DNA of 64,000 nucleotides from Sulfuritalea sp. (GCA_023229545.1 JALNZB010000008.1:1-64000), one strand, 5' to 3'. Positions 1-9,717 are shown, counted from the first letter of the stretch. A program made the numbers and translations. Notes: generated by a model from the letters alone, not told the origin.

Positions 1-3000
1 CCACTGCATCCATCTTCGCTATCTGCGCCGAGGTCAGCCCCGCCGCTTGCGTTGCCGTCAGTGCGGCGGCCTGGTCCGTCGTCATGCCGATGATGGCGCT
101 GGTGGTCAGCTTGGCGATATCCGCTTGCTCCAACGCATTGAACTGGGTTGAACTCAAGGCACCGACCTGATCTGCACTCAGTACGGTCACTTGCGTCGTC
201 GTCAGGCCCGCTATCGCGCTGGTCGACAATTGGCGCAGGTCATCCGTATCCATGGCGGCAATCTGCGCCGTACTAAGCCCGGTCACTTGAGCCGCTCTCA
301 GCGCATTTGCCTGAGCGGTGGAAATATCCTTGATCTGTTGCGCAGTCAGGCCATCGAGCTGGGTGTCGGTGAGATTCGCAATCACTGTCGTTGACAGGGC
401 CGCCAAGTCATCAGCTTCAAGCACACTCAATTGCGCAGATGTCAGTCCGGCAGCCTGCGCCGAGGACAGTGCTGCAGCTTGCGCAGTCGTCATGGCCATC
501 AATGCCGAAGACGAAAGATTGGCCAAGTCGGAAGACTCGATAGCTGCAATTTGCGCAGTGCCAAGGGCCGCCAACTGATCCGCAGTCAACACGGCGGCCT
601 GGCTCGTGGTCATGGCCGCAATCGCGCTCGTCGAAAGCTGCTTGATGTCGTTGGTATCGATTGCCGCCAACTGGGCCGTGCTCAGGCCAGCAAGCTGGCT
701 TGAGGTCAATACTTTCACCTGAGCGGTGGTCAGGTCGGCAATCTGTTGGGCCGAAAGACCATCGAGCTGAGTATCACTCAGGCTGGCGATCACGCTGGTC
801 GTCAATTGCGCCTGATCTGCGGCCTCCAGAGCGCCGATCTGCGCGGAGGTAAGGCCGGCGGCCTGGGTAGAGGTAAGCACGGCTACCTGGGCAGTGCCCA
901 ATGCCTGAATGTCGTCGGTCCCAAGCTTGCCGAGCTGCGCCGAAGTAAGCTTGGAAACCTGCAATGTGCCGAGTCCTGCCACCTGATCGGCAGTCAGCCC
1001 CAGAACTTGCGTCGTTGTCAGACCGGCAATTACTGCCGTCGAGAACTTGGCAACGTCGTCCACGTCCATCTTGGCGATCTGCGCCGAGGTCAAACCAGCG
1101 GCCTGAGTAGCCGTCAGCATGGTGGCCTGGGCGGTCGTCAGTCCCTGAATGTCAGACGTATCGAACCCGCCCACCTGGGTCGAGCTCAACTTGGCAAACT
1201 GAGCGGTCGTCAAGGCTGCCAACTGATCTGCGGTCAGCGCACCCGTCTGAGTGGACGTCAGACCGGCAATTGCGGAGGTCGAAATCTTCGCAACGCTGTC
1301 CGGCTCCAACCCCGCGATTTGCGCCGTGGACAAACCGGAAAGTTGGCTGGAACTTAATTTCAGAAGCTGATCGGTTGTTATCGACTGCGCATCCGTTGCG
1401 CTTAACGTACCGAGCTGGGCAGAGCTCAGCGCAGAGAACTGGGCCGTGGTGAGGCTGGCGATCTGATCCGCAGTCAACGCGGCCACCTGGGCTGTCGTCA
1501 TGGTGGCAATGACGCTGGAACTCAGTTTTTGAAGATCCTGGGTTTCGAGCGCAGCTACCTGCTGCGTCGTCAAACCGGCCACTTGGGAGGTCTTGAACAC
1601 TGCCGCCTGAGCAGTGGTCAGCGCCTGAATTTGCGGTATGCCGATGACCGAAATCTGATCAGTTGTAAACGCTTGCACTTGGGTCGCAGTGAGCGACGCG
1701 ACCTGATCAACGGTCAGATTCCTGACCTGGTCAGTTGTCAATGCCGCAATGGCACTGGTCTTGAGCGCCGCCAGATCGCTGGTCTCCATCTGTGCAATCT
1801 GCGCGGAGGAGATACCTTTGATCTGGGTGGTGGTCAGGCTGGCAATTTCAGCCGTAGTGAAGGCCTGGAACTGCGCATTGGACAAGGCTCCGATCTGCGT
1901 ACTGGTCAACGCCCCCAGTGTCGAAGCGGACATTGAAGAAATCTGGGTCGCCGTCAATCCTTCGATCTGCGCCGTCGTCATCGCCTGAACAACGGCTGTT
2001 TTGAGAGCCGCGAGATCCACCGTCTCCATCGCCGAAAGCTGAGTTGCTTCCAATCCCTTGATCTGGGTCGTACCCAGAGTGGCAACTTGCGTCGCCGACA
2101 AATTTGTAACCTGATCCGGCGTCAGCGCGGCAAACTGGTCCGAGGTCAAACCGGCAATGACGCTGCTCGTAAGCTTGGAAATGTCGCCGGTTTCAAATGC
2201 CTCAATCTGGCTTGACGTCAGCACTGAGAACTGTGCTGTCGTCAGCGCGGCAACCTGTCCGGTAGTCAGCGCGGCGATCTGCGTTTGAGTTAGCGCGTCG
2301 ATATGATCGGTCGTAATTGCCTTGATGCCAGCAACCGTAATCGCACCGATCTGCGCCGAGTTCAAACTCTGGATCTGGGCATCCGACCAGTTTTGGATGG
2401 TTGTGGTCGCCAACGATGCAATTTCGGTCGTCGTAAGGGAGGCTACCTGGTCGGTCGTCAACCCGGCGGCGGGCAGAACCGACTTTTGCGCTACCGTCAA
2501 AGCGGCGACCTGACTCGTCGTCAACCCCAAGAGCTGGTCCGGCTGCAAGCCCGCTATTACGCTCGTCTTGAGGAACGGGATATCGGTTGTCTCAATGGCC
2601 TGAATCTGCTCCGATGTCAGGCCGAGGCTGCTCGTCGCTGAGATGGCCGCGATCTGGTTGGTGGCCAATGCGGCGATCTGGCTTGTTTCCAGAAAACCAA
2701 TTTGTGTGCTATTCAGAGCACCAATCGCCACTGTCGTGAACTTGGCAAGATCTTCAGTTTCGATACTGGAAATCTGATCGCTCGTCAGACCCTTGATTTG
2801 ATTGCTGCCAAAGGCCATAGCTTGCGTCGTGGTCAAGGCTACGATCTGGTCAGAAGATAGCGCCGTAATCTGGCTGCTGGTCATGCCAGGAATCGCGGAT
2901 GCAGAGATGGCCGCCAACTGGTTCGTTGCGAGCACATTAATCTGGCCTGCGGTCAGCCCGGAAATTGCGCTGCTGGTGATAGCCGACACAGTGCCATCAG

Positions 3001-5722
3001 AGAGCATTGCCGCCACCTGATCACTGGTAAGGCCAGACACCTGGGCGTTGGTAAACCCGGCAACCTGCGCTGAATTCAGCGCCTGAATTTGTTCCGTACT
3101 CAGCAATGCTATTTGGGAAGAAGTCATCCCCGCAAAGGTGGTCGCGCTCAAGGCCGCGATTTGGGTCGTATCCAGGCTACCGATGGCAGAGTCTGTCAGC
3201 CCGGAAATTGCAGCGCTTTTCAGACTGTGGATGTCCATGGTTGAAAGCACGTCGATATCGGTTGCCGATAATCCCGATACCTGGGTCGACGTCATTCCGC
3301 CAAACTGGGTCGGCGTAAGTGCCTCCAACTGGGCCGTACCAAGCGCATTGATCTGCGCCGATGTCATACCGGAAATCGCGGCGGCGGAAAGGGTCGGGAT
3401 CTGAACCGTTGTCAGACCTTGCACTTGATCCGTCGTCAAGCCAACAATTGCCGAACTGGACAACCGCGCCAAATCGACAGTTTCCATCGCCCCGAGCTGT
3501 GTGGAGGTCAGACCGGCAACCTGCGAAGAGGTCATCGCCCCGGCCTGTGTAATTGTCATCGCCACGACTTGCGCGGTCGTAATCAGATCCAGTTGGCTGG
3601 CTGTCAATGCCCTAAATGCACTCGACGACAGAGCGGCAAAATCTGCCGGCGCCATGGCCGCGACATCAGATTGGGAGAGTCCGGCCATCTGATCGGAAGT
3701 CAAGGCAACAATCTGTGTTGCGGAAAGCGCATCCAGTTGCGCCGTATCCATGGCAACGATCTGGTCTGAAGTGAGTCCCTTGATTGCAGTGGCCGAGATG
3801 GCAGCAACTTGGGCCGTGCTCAACGCAGCAACCGCATCGGTCGTCAATCCGACAATTGCACTGCTGGTAATCCGCGCCACGTCTGTGGTTTCAATCGCTG
3901 CAACATCGTCGGAAAGCGCCCGAATCTGCGCCGAAGTCAATGCGCCAAACTGCGTAGACGTCAGACCGGCTACCTGAGCGGTATCCATGGCGACGATCTG
4001 ATCGGTCGTCAGGGCCGTGACCGCAGTTGCCGATATGGCCGCCACCTGGGCCGTACTCATCGCGGCAACCGCATCAGTCGTCAATCCGACAATCGCACTG
4101 CTGGTAATTTTCGCCACATCTGCGGTTTCAATCGCCGCAACATCGGCGGAAAGCGCCTGTATCTGCGCCGAAGTCAACGCGCCAAACTGCGTAGACGTCA
4201 AACCGGCTACCTGGGCTGTACTCAAGGCATCGATCTGCTCTGTCGTCAATCCGACGACAGCAGCCGCTGAAATGGCAGCGATCTGGTTCGCGCCCATCGC
4301 GGAAATCGCGTCGGTAGTCAAACCGACAATAGCACCAACCGTAATCGCCGCGATATCCGATGTCTGCATCGCCGAGGCGTCGGTGGATATTGCCGACAAC
4401 TGAGTCGATGTCAGCGCCCCCACTTGGGAAACCGACAACCCAACCACCTGCGAGGTAGTGAGCGCGTCCATCTGGTCGGTCGTCATCTTCGCCACCGCAG
4501 CCACTGAAATGGCGGCCACCTGGCTGGTACTGAATGCGGTAATACTCTCCGGTGTCAACCCGGGGATAGCATTGGTGGTGATGCTCGAAATGTCGCTGAC
4601 TTGAAGTGCCGAAGTCTGGGTAGTGGTCAAACTTGCCAGTTGGGCTGAATCCAGCGCCACAACCTGCGCTGCCGTCAGCGCAACGACTTGAGCGGTGGTC
4701 ATGCCATCCAACTGAGAAGTCGTTAAAACATCTATTACTTTGGTGGACAGCGCCGCGAAATCGGCAGTCTGCATTGCAGCAAGCTGTGAAGACTCAAGGC
4801 CAACGATCTGCGACGACGTCAGCGCGCCGACCTGGACAGAGGTCAGCCCCTCGATCTGCGCTGTGGTGAGTGCGTGAATTTGATCACTTGAGAGTGCCGC
4901 GATAGTTGACGACTTCATCGCCGCCAGATCGGTCGTCTGGATATTTTCTACCTGGTCGGTAGTCAATCCGCGCACTTGGGTCGAAGACAACGCCGCCGCC
5001 TGCGCCGTCGTGAAGGCTTCGATCTGCGCAGTGGTCAGCGCAGCAATTTGATTGCTGGACAACGCGGCGACTGTCGCCGTCTTCATCGCCGCCAGGTCGG
5101 AAGTCTCAATCTTCTCCAACTGAGTAGTGGTCAATCCAGCCATTTGAGTCGCCGTCAAGGCCGCTGCCTGACTGGTACTCAGTGCGGCAATGCTTTCCGT
5201 CGTAAGACCGGAGATCGCATTGCTGGTGATGCTCGCTATGTCGCTGGTCTGGAAGGCTGAAGTCTGGTTAGCCGTCAGACTTGCCAACTGAGCTGAGTCA
5301 AGAGCGACAACCTGAGCCGCCGTTAGCGCAACGACCTGCGCCGTGGTCAGGCCATCCAGTTGGGAAGTCGTCAATACATCAATAACACTGGAGGTCAAGG
5401 CCGCAAAGTCGGACGTCTGCATTGCGCTGAGTTGGCTGGACGTCAGCCCCGCGATCTGCGTTGATTTCAGCGCACCCGCCTGAGAAACCGTCAGGGCTTC
5501 AATCTGCTCCGTGGTCAATACGTTGATCTGGGCCGTGCTCAAGCCCGGAATCGAACTGGTCTTGAGAATGGCAAATTGTGTCGTTCCCAAATGGTCGATA
5601 TGAGGTAACGCAGCAAGTTGCGCAGACGACAACAGTGCAGCTTCAGTAGTCGTTAGCGCTGCGATTTCACTCGTAGACAGTGCCGCAATTTGCGCGGTCG
5701 TCGTTGCTGTCGTAATAGTCAT
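1..5722 (-). CDS. Giant octapeptide-repeat protein, C-terminus beyond the window
   Basis: The frame opens at ATG 5722 and stays open to the left edge, at least 1,907 codons. I read it codon by codon at the start, near 4.2 kb, 2.55 kb, 0.9 kb and at the edge, and found no stop. The product is an almost perfect tandem of 8-residue units, L-[TS]-[TS]-x-Q-[IV]-x-[AG], about 238 copies. Every 8-12 units one is replaced by an Asp-type unit such as IETSDLAA followed by LKTSxIAG. Occasional 7-residue units occur. It is rich in Thr, Ser, Ala, Leu and Gln; I saw no Cys or Trp in the parts translated. No signal peptide is visible at the N-terminus. A strong Shine-Dalgarno, AAGGGG, lies 7 bases before the ATG. 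A sigma-28-type promoter lies about 310 bases upstream. Function is unknown. The composition, the GT41 gene next door and a type I exporter 26 kb away suggest a secreted or surface filamentous protein. Any export signal would be in the missing C-terminus. Confidence 0.85.
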   Translation of the reverse strand, partial: MTITTATTTAQIAALSTSEIAALTTTEAALLSSAQLAALPHIDHLGTTQFAILKTSSIPGLSTAQINVLTTEQIEALTVSQAGALKSTQIAGLTSSQLSAMQTSDFAALTSSVIDVLTTSQLDGLTTAQVVALTAAQVVALDSAQLASLTANQTSAFQTSDIASITSNAISGLTTESIAALSTSQAAALTATQMAGLTTTQLEKIETSDLAAMKTATVAALSSNQIAALTTAQIEAFTTAQAAALSSTQVRGLTTDQVENIQTTDLAAMKSSTIAALSSDQIHALTTAQIEGLTSVQVGALTSSQIVGLESSQLAAMQTADFAALSTKVIDVLTTSQLDGMTTAQVVALTAAQVVALDSAQLASLTTTQTSALQVSDISSITTNAIPGLTPESITAFSTSQVAAISVAAVAKMTTDQMDALTTSQVVGLSVSQVGALTSTQLSAISTDASAMQTSDIAAITVGAIVGLTTDAISAMGANQIAAISAAAVVGLTTEQIDALSTAQVAGLTSTQFGALTSAQIQALSADVAAIETADVAKITSSAIVGLTTDAVAAMSTAQVAAISATAVTALTTDQIVAMDTAQVAGLTSTQFGALTSAQIRALSDDVAAIETTDVARITSSAIVGLTTDAVAALSTAQVAAISATAIKGLTSDQIVAMDTAQLDALSATQIVALTSDQMAGLSQSDVAAMAPADFAALSSSAFRALTASQLDLITTAQVVAMTITQAGAMTSSQVAGLTSTQLGAMETVDLARLSSSAIVGLTTDQVQGLTTVQIPTLSAAAISGMTSAQINALGTAQLEALTPTQFGGMTSTQVSGLSATDIDVLSTMDIHSLKSAAISGLTDSAIGSLDTTQIAALSATTFAGMTSSQIALLSTEQIQALNSAQVAGFTNAQVSGLTSDQVAAMLSDGTVSAITSSAISGLTAGQINVLATNQLAAISASAIPGMTSSQITALSSDQIVALTTTQAMAFGSNQIKGLTSDQISSIETEDLAKFTTVAIGALNSTQIGFLETSQIAALATNQIAAISATSSLGLTSEQIQAIETTDIPFLKTSVIAGLQPDQLLGLTTSQVAALTVAQKSVLPAAGLTTDQVASLTTTEIASLATTTIQNWSDAQIQSLNSAQIGAITVAGIKAITTDHIDALTQTQIAALTTGQVAALTTAQFSVLTSSQIEAFETGDISKLTSSVIAGLTSDQFAALTPDQVTNLSATQVATLGTTQIKGLEATQLSAMETVDLAALKTAVVQAMTTAQIEGLTATQISSMSASTLGALTSTQIGALSNAQFQAFTTAEIASLTTTQIKGISSAQIAQMETSDLAALKTSAIAALTTDQVRNLTVDQVASLTATQVQAFTTDQISVIGIPQIQALTTAQAAVFKTSQVAGLTTQQVAALETQDLQKLSSSVIATMTTAQVAALTADQIASLTTAQFSALSSAQLGTLSATDAQSITTDQLLKLSSSQLSGLSTAQIAGLEPDSVAKISTSAIAGLTSTQTGALTADQLAALTTAQFAKLSSTQVGGFDTSDIQGLTTAQATMLTATQAAGLTSAQIAKMDVDDVAKFSTAVIAGLTTTQVLGLTADQVAGLGTLQVSKLTSAQLGKLGTDDIQALGTAQVAVLTSTQAAGLTSAQIGALEAADQAQLTTSVIASLSDTQLDGLSAQQIADLTTAQVKVLTSSQLAGLSTAQLAAIDTNDIKQLSTSAIAAMTTSQAAVLTADQLAALGTAQIAAIESSDLANLSSSALMAMTTAQAAALSSAQAAGLTSAQLSVLEADDLAALSTTVIANLTDTQLDGLTAQQIKDISTAQANALRAAQVTGLSTAQIAAMDTDDLRQLSTSAIAGLTTTQVTVLSADQVGALSSTQFNALEQADIAKLTTSAIIGMTTDQAAALTATQAAGLTSAQIAKMDAV
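3781..4253 (-). repeat. Tandem segmental duplication inside the giant repeat gene, 237-bp offset
   Basis: About 3781-4016 and 4018-4253 are near-identical over the whole length, e.g. the stretches starting at 3811 and 4048. The offset is 237 bases, 79 codons, which equals nine 8-residue units plus one 7-residue unit. Both copies contain the same shortened unit, LSADVAA or its variant. This is recent-looking unit duplication within a coding repeat. Confidence 0.75.
4524..5440 (-). repeat. Segmental duplication inside the giant repeat gene, 648-bp offset
   Basis: The stretch from 4524 to about 4790 matches the stretch from 5172 to about 5438, unit for unit with scattered substitutions. The offset is 648 bases, exactly 27 octads. 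Together with the 237-bp duplication it shows that the gene grew by copying multi-unit blocks, not only single octads. Confidence 0.65.
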
Positions 5723-6117
5723 ACCCTACCCCTTAAGAATCTGCATCAATTTGCCCAAGACCTGCCGATACCGTTCCGAACCTATCACCATGGCACCAAT
5801 AAAGTCCCGGAACTGCATCACACAAACAAATATCGAAAGATATTAAGCAAAAAACAAGCCAGTTGCCAACGTCAATGCCTCAATAGTCATTCGCTTGATA
5901 TGAGCCATCTACCCGCAGCCAGACCGACTTTAGCCATAAATTAGGAAGCACATATAAAACATATAGTTACATAATAAACAGCAAAACCCATCGCTGTTCG
6001 TCGGCATACTATTAGCCCTCTTCGCTATTCTTACGGCCTCACTCAAGAAAACTTTAGCGTCAAGGGAACTCCCAAGAACAACCGGATTCCATCGATCCCA
6101 ACCAACCCCATCAGCAC
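5723..6117. other. AT-rich divergent intergenic region between the giant repeat gene and the GT41 gene
   Basis: This 395-bp stretch separates two divergent genes. It carries a sigma-28-type promoter reading left (6030-6056) and an AT-rich tract around 5930-6000 that may hold a vegetative promoter for the right-hand gene. A short palindrome, AATATCGAAAGATATT, sits at 5829-5844 in what would be the leader of the giant gene. I see no convincing coding potential. Confidence 0.6.
6030..6056 (-). promoter_or_regulatory. Sigma-28 (FliA) promoter candidate for the giant repeat gene
   Basis: Read on the minus strand it is TAAA, 15 bases, GCCGTAAG. The FliA consensus is TAAA-N15-GCCGATAA. The same -10 core, GCCGTAA, occurs in the flgM promoter of this window. 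The expected start is near 6023, leaving a leader of about 300 bases, which is long but contains no other gene on this strand. Confidence 0.6.
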
Positions 6118-8631
6118 ATGGCCAAGACTCGCCTGCCGCCTCCTGCGAAAAATCGAAAGCCGCCATTGAGCATCGCCGAACTTGGCGCCAAAGCCGAGGC
6201 GCTTGAGGCAAGGAATGATCGGGACGGGGCTGCCCAACTCTATCGCGACTGGATCAAGCAGTCCAAGTCGCCGCTGGTCTGGGTAGCGCACTTCAATTTG
6301 GGCGTCCTCCTGAAAAACATGGGAGATATGGAAGGAGCAATTGAATCATACCGGGCTTCGCTCGCCGGAAACCCAAAATTGCCTCACGCCAGAATCAATC
6401 TGGGAACGGCTCTCGAAGTCCTCAACAAGCCTGACGAGGCAATAGAGGAATGGAAAACCGCGCTGAAGTATCTGGATGAGGATCCCAAAACCGATCTGGA
6501 TATGGTGTGCACTGTCCTGAACAATCTGGGCCGCCGCCTTGAGGTGATGCAGAAATACACCGAGGCCGAGGAAATGCTGACCCGCAGCCTCCTGCTCAAG
6601 CCAAACCAGGAAGCCGTGCTTTACCACCGTATATTCCTGCGCCAGAAGCAATGTGCCTGGCCCATCTATGCCCCGCTCCCCGGCATTACCCTCGAAGACC
6701 AGCAGGCGGCAACGTCGGCAGTTGCCATGCTGAGCATTTCAGATGACCCGGAGTTACAACTGCGCACAGCCTTAAGCCAGGTTCCCGGGAAAATCCCCAA
6801 GGACTTGCCCAAACTGGCCCCCGCCGACGGATACGCCCATGATCGATTGCGGATAGGTTACCTCTCGTCCAATTTCGGCATGCACGCCGTATCCATATTG
6901 ACGGCGGAGCTCTATGAACTGCACGACCGCAGCCGCGTTGAAGTCTGGGGCTTTTGCTGGAGTCCCGAAGACAACACCGAGATGCGCGAGCGCGTCATCA
7001 AGGCAATGGACCACTTTGTCCGCATCAAGGACATATCAGATGAAGAAGCCGCAAAAGCCATTCGCGCCGCAGAAATCGATGTGCTGATTGACCTGCAAGG
7101 ACTCACCGCTGGATGTCGCCCGAAGATACTTGCCTACCGACCAGCGCCGGTTCAGGTCACGTATCTTGGCTTCCCTGGCACCACCGCCTTGCCGGAAATT
7201 GATTATGTACTGGCCGACCGCTACATCATCCCGGAGGAAATGGCTGAATACTTCACGGAAAAGCCGCTTTACCTGCCAGATTGCTTCCAGGTCAATGACC
7301 GTAAGCGGATATCGTCCGAACCTAAGACTCGCTCCGAATATGGCCTGCCAGAAAGCGCCTTTGTTTTCTGCGCGTTCAATAACAACATCAAGTTCACTCC
7401 CGAGTTCTTTGCTGCATGGATGCGTATATTGGGGCGGACGCCAAACAGCGTGCTTTGGCTACTGGCCGATAACGAGCGCGCCCGCAGCAACCTTCTGCGT
7501 TGTGCCGAGGAACACGGGATCAGCAGCGAACGACTGGTATTCGCCACGCGCGTTCCTGTAGCCGACTATCTGGCCCGTTTCAGGGTTGCGAATTTATTCC
7601 TTGATTTATCGCCATTCAACGGTGGCACCACCGCTGCGGACGCGTTATGGATGGGCTTGCCCATCATCACGTGCTCCGGCAAAAGTTTTGCATCGCGAAT
7701 GGCGGGGAGTCTCCTGCAAGCAATTGGATTGCCTGAGCTAATCACAACCACGCTGGACGACTACGAAAACCTGGCCGTCGCTCTTGCCGAAAACCCCGAA
7801 CTGGTTAAGGAACTAAATGGCCGTGTCAAGGCCAACAAAGAGACGTATCCCCTTTTCGATGCACCGAAAACAGTCAGAGAACTGGAAAACTTACTTGTGT
7901 CAGTCGCAAAAAAGCCTTTCGGGAATGATCAACAGGATCACCGCAAGGCTACTTCTGTTCCCGCAAGCATCGAGGCAAGAATGGACTATCTCCCCGCTGA
8001 AACCAGTGATATTTTGAAAACCGCAGCACTAACCCGTTTCCACCTGGGTTGTGGAACGGTCTTCCTTAAAGGCTGGCTTAACATCGGACACTGGCTACAC
8101 CTTGAACAAGGAAAGCTGTACCGCAACCCAAATCAGACCGAGGACACGATCTTATTGAACCACGATCTGCGTTTGGGGATTCCGACCGCCGACAACTCCC
8201 TGGAAGCTGTGTACCACTCTCATATGCTCGAACATCTGAGCTACAAAGATGGCTTGGTGTTTCTTGAAAAGATTTTTCGCGCATTGAAACCTGGCGGAAT
8301 TCATCGAATTGTGGTGCCTGACCTCGAAGCATTTGCAAAAGCCTATGTGGGTGGCGACAGCTTGCTGTTGGACAAATACAAGGAACATGTTCTAAGTAAT
8401 GACGCCGATATTTATCAGACCAAGGCATCCATCTTCATGGGCATGCTTCATAACCACGGGCACCTGTGCGGCTACGACTGGGACACACTCCGCTGGGCGC
8501 TGGAGCGAATCGGATTCAAGAAAGTCCGGCGCACGCTGTTTCAGGAAAGCGACCTGCCCGATATCAAGACAATTGAGGAGTATGGCCCTTTGCGAGCCAT
8601 GGAAAGCGTCTGCGTCGAGTGCTACAAGTGA
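6118..8631 (+). CDS. TPR protein with GT41 (OGT-like) glycosyltransferase domain fused to a C-terminal methyltransferase
   Basis: 837 aa. Residues about 57-165 are three to four tetratricopeptide repeats. From about 242 (LRIGYLSSNF) to 610 runs a GT41/SPINDLY-type catalytic region, with the DLQGLTAG motif near 325, RPAPVQVTYLGFPGT after it, and NGGTTAADALWMGLP near 501. The last of these carries Gly where animal OGT has a His, as many bacterial members do. Residues about 640-837 add a SAM methyltransferase: FHLGCG is motif I, with SHMLEHL and LKPGG later. GT41 enzymes transfer a sugar, usually GlcNAc or hexose, to Ser/Thr or Asn of proteins in the cytoplasm. The fusion suggests glycosylation plus methylation of the same product. 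It is divergent from the Ser/Thr-rich repeat gene, whose product is an obvious candidate substrate; flagellin is the alternative. I see no strong Shine-Dalgarno before the ATG. Confidence 0.85.
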   Translation: MAKTRLPPPAKNRKPPLSIAELGAKAEALEARNDRDGAAQLYRDWIKQSKSPLVWVAHFNLGVLLKNMGDMEGAIESYRASLAGNPKLPHARINLGTALEVLNKPDEAIEEWKTALKYLDEDPKTDLDMVCTVLNNLGRRLEVMQKYTEAEEMLTRSLLLKPNQEAVLYHRIFLRQKQCAWPIYAPLPGITLEDQQAATSAVAMLSISDDPELQLRTALSQVPGKIPKDLPKLAPADGYAHDRLRIGYLSSNFGMHAVSILTAELYELHDRSRVEVWGFCWSPEDNTEMRERVIKAMDHFVRIKDISDEEAAKAIRAAEIDVLIDLQGLTAGCRPKILAYRPAPVQVTYLGFPGTTALPEIDYVLADRYIIPEEMAEYFTEKPLYLPDCFQVNDRKRISSEPKTRSEYGLPESAFVFCAFNNNIKFTPEFFAAWMRILGRTPNSVLWLLADNERARSNLLRCAEEHGISSERLVFATRVPVADYLARFRVANLFLDLSPFNGGTTAADALWMGLPIITCSGKSFASRMAGSLLQAIGLPELITTTLDDYENLAVALAENPELVKELNGRVKANKETYPLFDAPKTVRELENLLVSVAKKPFGNDQQDHRKATSVPASIEARMDYLPAETSDILKTAALTRFHLGCGTVFLKGWLNIGHWLHLEQGKLYRNPNQTEDTILLNHDLRLGIPTADNSLEAVYHSHMLEHLSYKDGLVFLEKIFRALKPGGIHRIVVPDLEAFAKAYVGGDSLLLDKYKEHVLSNDADIYQTKASIFMGMLHNHGHLCGYDWDTLRWALERIGFKKVRRTLFQESDLPDIKTIEEYGPLRAMESVCVECYK

Positions 8632-9629
8632 AAAAACAATCTCGCTCTGATGAAAAGAAAGTAGTAACAAAACGCAAAGCACCCCAAGAACTCAAATCCC
8701 CGGTTGCCAAGATCAGTCAGCGGCCATTCATCGTTGCAGCTCCCGCTTACGATCACCGATCAATGGGGATTCAGGTTCTTCACACTCTATGCAACGAACT
8801 CAATCGCTGCGGACGCGACGCCTATATTTTGCACTACCAGTTTCGAGCGAAAGGGGGGCAAGACTTTCTAACTTCGGCGGATGGAGTTACCGGCTATTGT
8901 CCGGATCACACCCTGATAAAGCGGTTACCGCCAAACAGCAGTGTTGAGGACCTCAGGGAACTCATAGACTGCTCCTATGTCCTCTACCCAGAGGTGCTGC
9001 AAGGCAATCCCTTGGGGGCAAAACGGGTTGTGCGCTACATCCTGAACAACCCGACGGCAAATGGCTATGCGATGCATCATGACAACACCGATTTCTTGGT
9101 AAGTTTCCATGCCAGTTACTGGACAACCCCAGACTACTTGCTCACGATACTGATCAAAGATCCCCATTTCAACGATCTCGACACACAACCGACCCTACTG
9201 CGCCGAATGGACTGCACCTATATCGGTAAAGGTTCCAAGTTTGGCGCATGTTTCAAAATTCCAGGGACAGTGCTCGTCGAACGGGTTTGGCCGGCCGACA
9301 AGGAAAGTTTGGCAGTCCTGTTGCGGAACACCCGTTATCTGTTTACATGGGATCTTGCAACCCAGACTATCAACGACGCAATACTCTGTGGTGCGATTCC
9401 CGTGATACTGCGTTGGGCACCATATTCCCACGAACTTTTCGACACAGAGTTTGGCCGACTTCCTTACGCCGACATCCGAATCGAAGACTCACAGCTAAGT
9501 ATCGCTCTGGACTTTGAGTCCTATCAGGACACGCGCCTTCGGTACTTGGCCGGATACGAAGCCAAGGTAAAAGGCACTGGCGATGACGTAGCCTGTTTGG
9601 CGGCTGCGATAGAGCAACACTTCATGTGA
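8628..9629 (+). CDS. Probable GT-B type glycosyltransferase, substrate unknown
   Basis: 333 aa from GTG 8628, whose GTGA overlaps the stop of the previous gene, so the two are probably translated together. A GTG at 8619 is also possible. After a Lys-rich N-terminus of about 35 residues the protein shows a Rossmann-like opening (PFIVAAPAYDHRSMGIQVLH) of the kind seen in GT-B glycosyltransferases that address a named acceptor. A second-domain-like segment follows from about residue 230, with LFTWDLATQTINDAILCGA. This resembles the donor-binding half, in which a conserved acidic residue and AxxCGxxPV follow the end of the second Rossmann half. I cannot assign a family. The overlap with the GT41 gene suggests it acts on the same glycan or glycoprotein. 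Confidence 0.55.
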   Translation: MKKQSRSDEKKVVTKRKAPQELKSPVAKISQRPFIVAAPAYDHRSMGIQVLHTLCNELNRCGRDAYILHYQFRAKGGQDFLTSADGVTGYCPDHTLIKRLPPNSSVEDLRELIDCSYVLYPEVLQGNPLGAKRVVRYILNNPTANGYAMHHDNTDFLVSFHASYWTTPDYLLTILIKDPHFNDLDTQPTLLRRMDCTYIGKGSKFGACFKIPGTVLVERVWPADKESLAVLLRNTRYLFTWDLATQTINDAILCGAIPVILRWAPYSHELFDTEFGRLPYADIRIEDSQLSIALDFESYQDTRLRYLAGYEAKVKGTGDDVACLAAAIEQHFM

Positions 9630-9717
9630 GTACCATTCAGATTTGCCCACCACACCGACAATCAACAGACTATTCAATAATGCAGTCCATCCTATTCACA
9701 ATGCTCGGGAGGCACCC

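Noticed and set aside
191..5269. Many plus-strand ORFs of 60-200 codons over the first 5.3 kb
   Set aside because: They are antisense shadows of the minus-strand repeat gene; their Arg/Gly-rich, repeat-phased translations follow from reading the octads backwards.
1..5722. A CRISPR array or other non-coding tandem repeat
   Set aside because: The 24-bp period is a codon-level octad with third-base variation and no conserved repeat-spacer structure.
5690..5944. 84-codon plus-strand ORF at the giant gene's start
   Set aside because: It overlaps the first codons of the repeat gene on the other strand and has no protein-like features.
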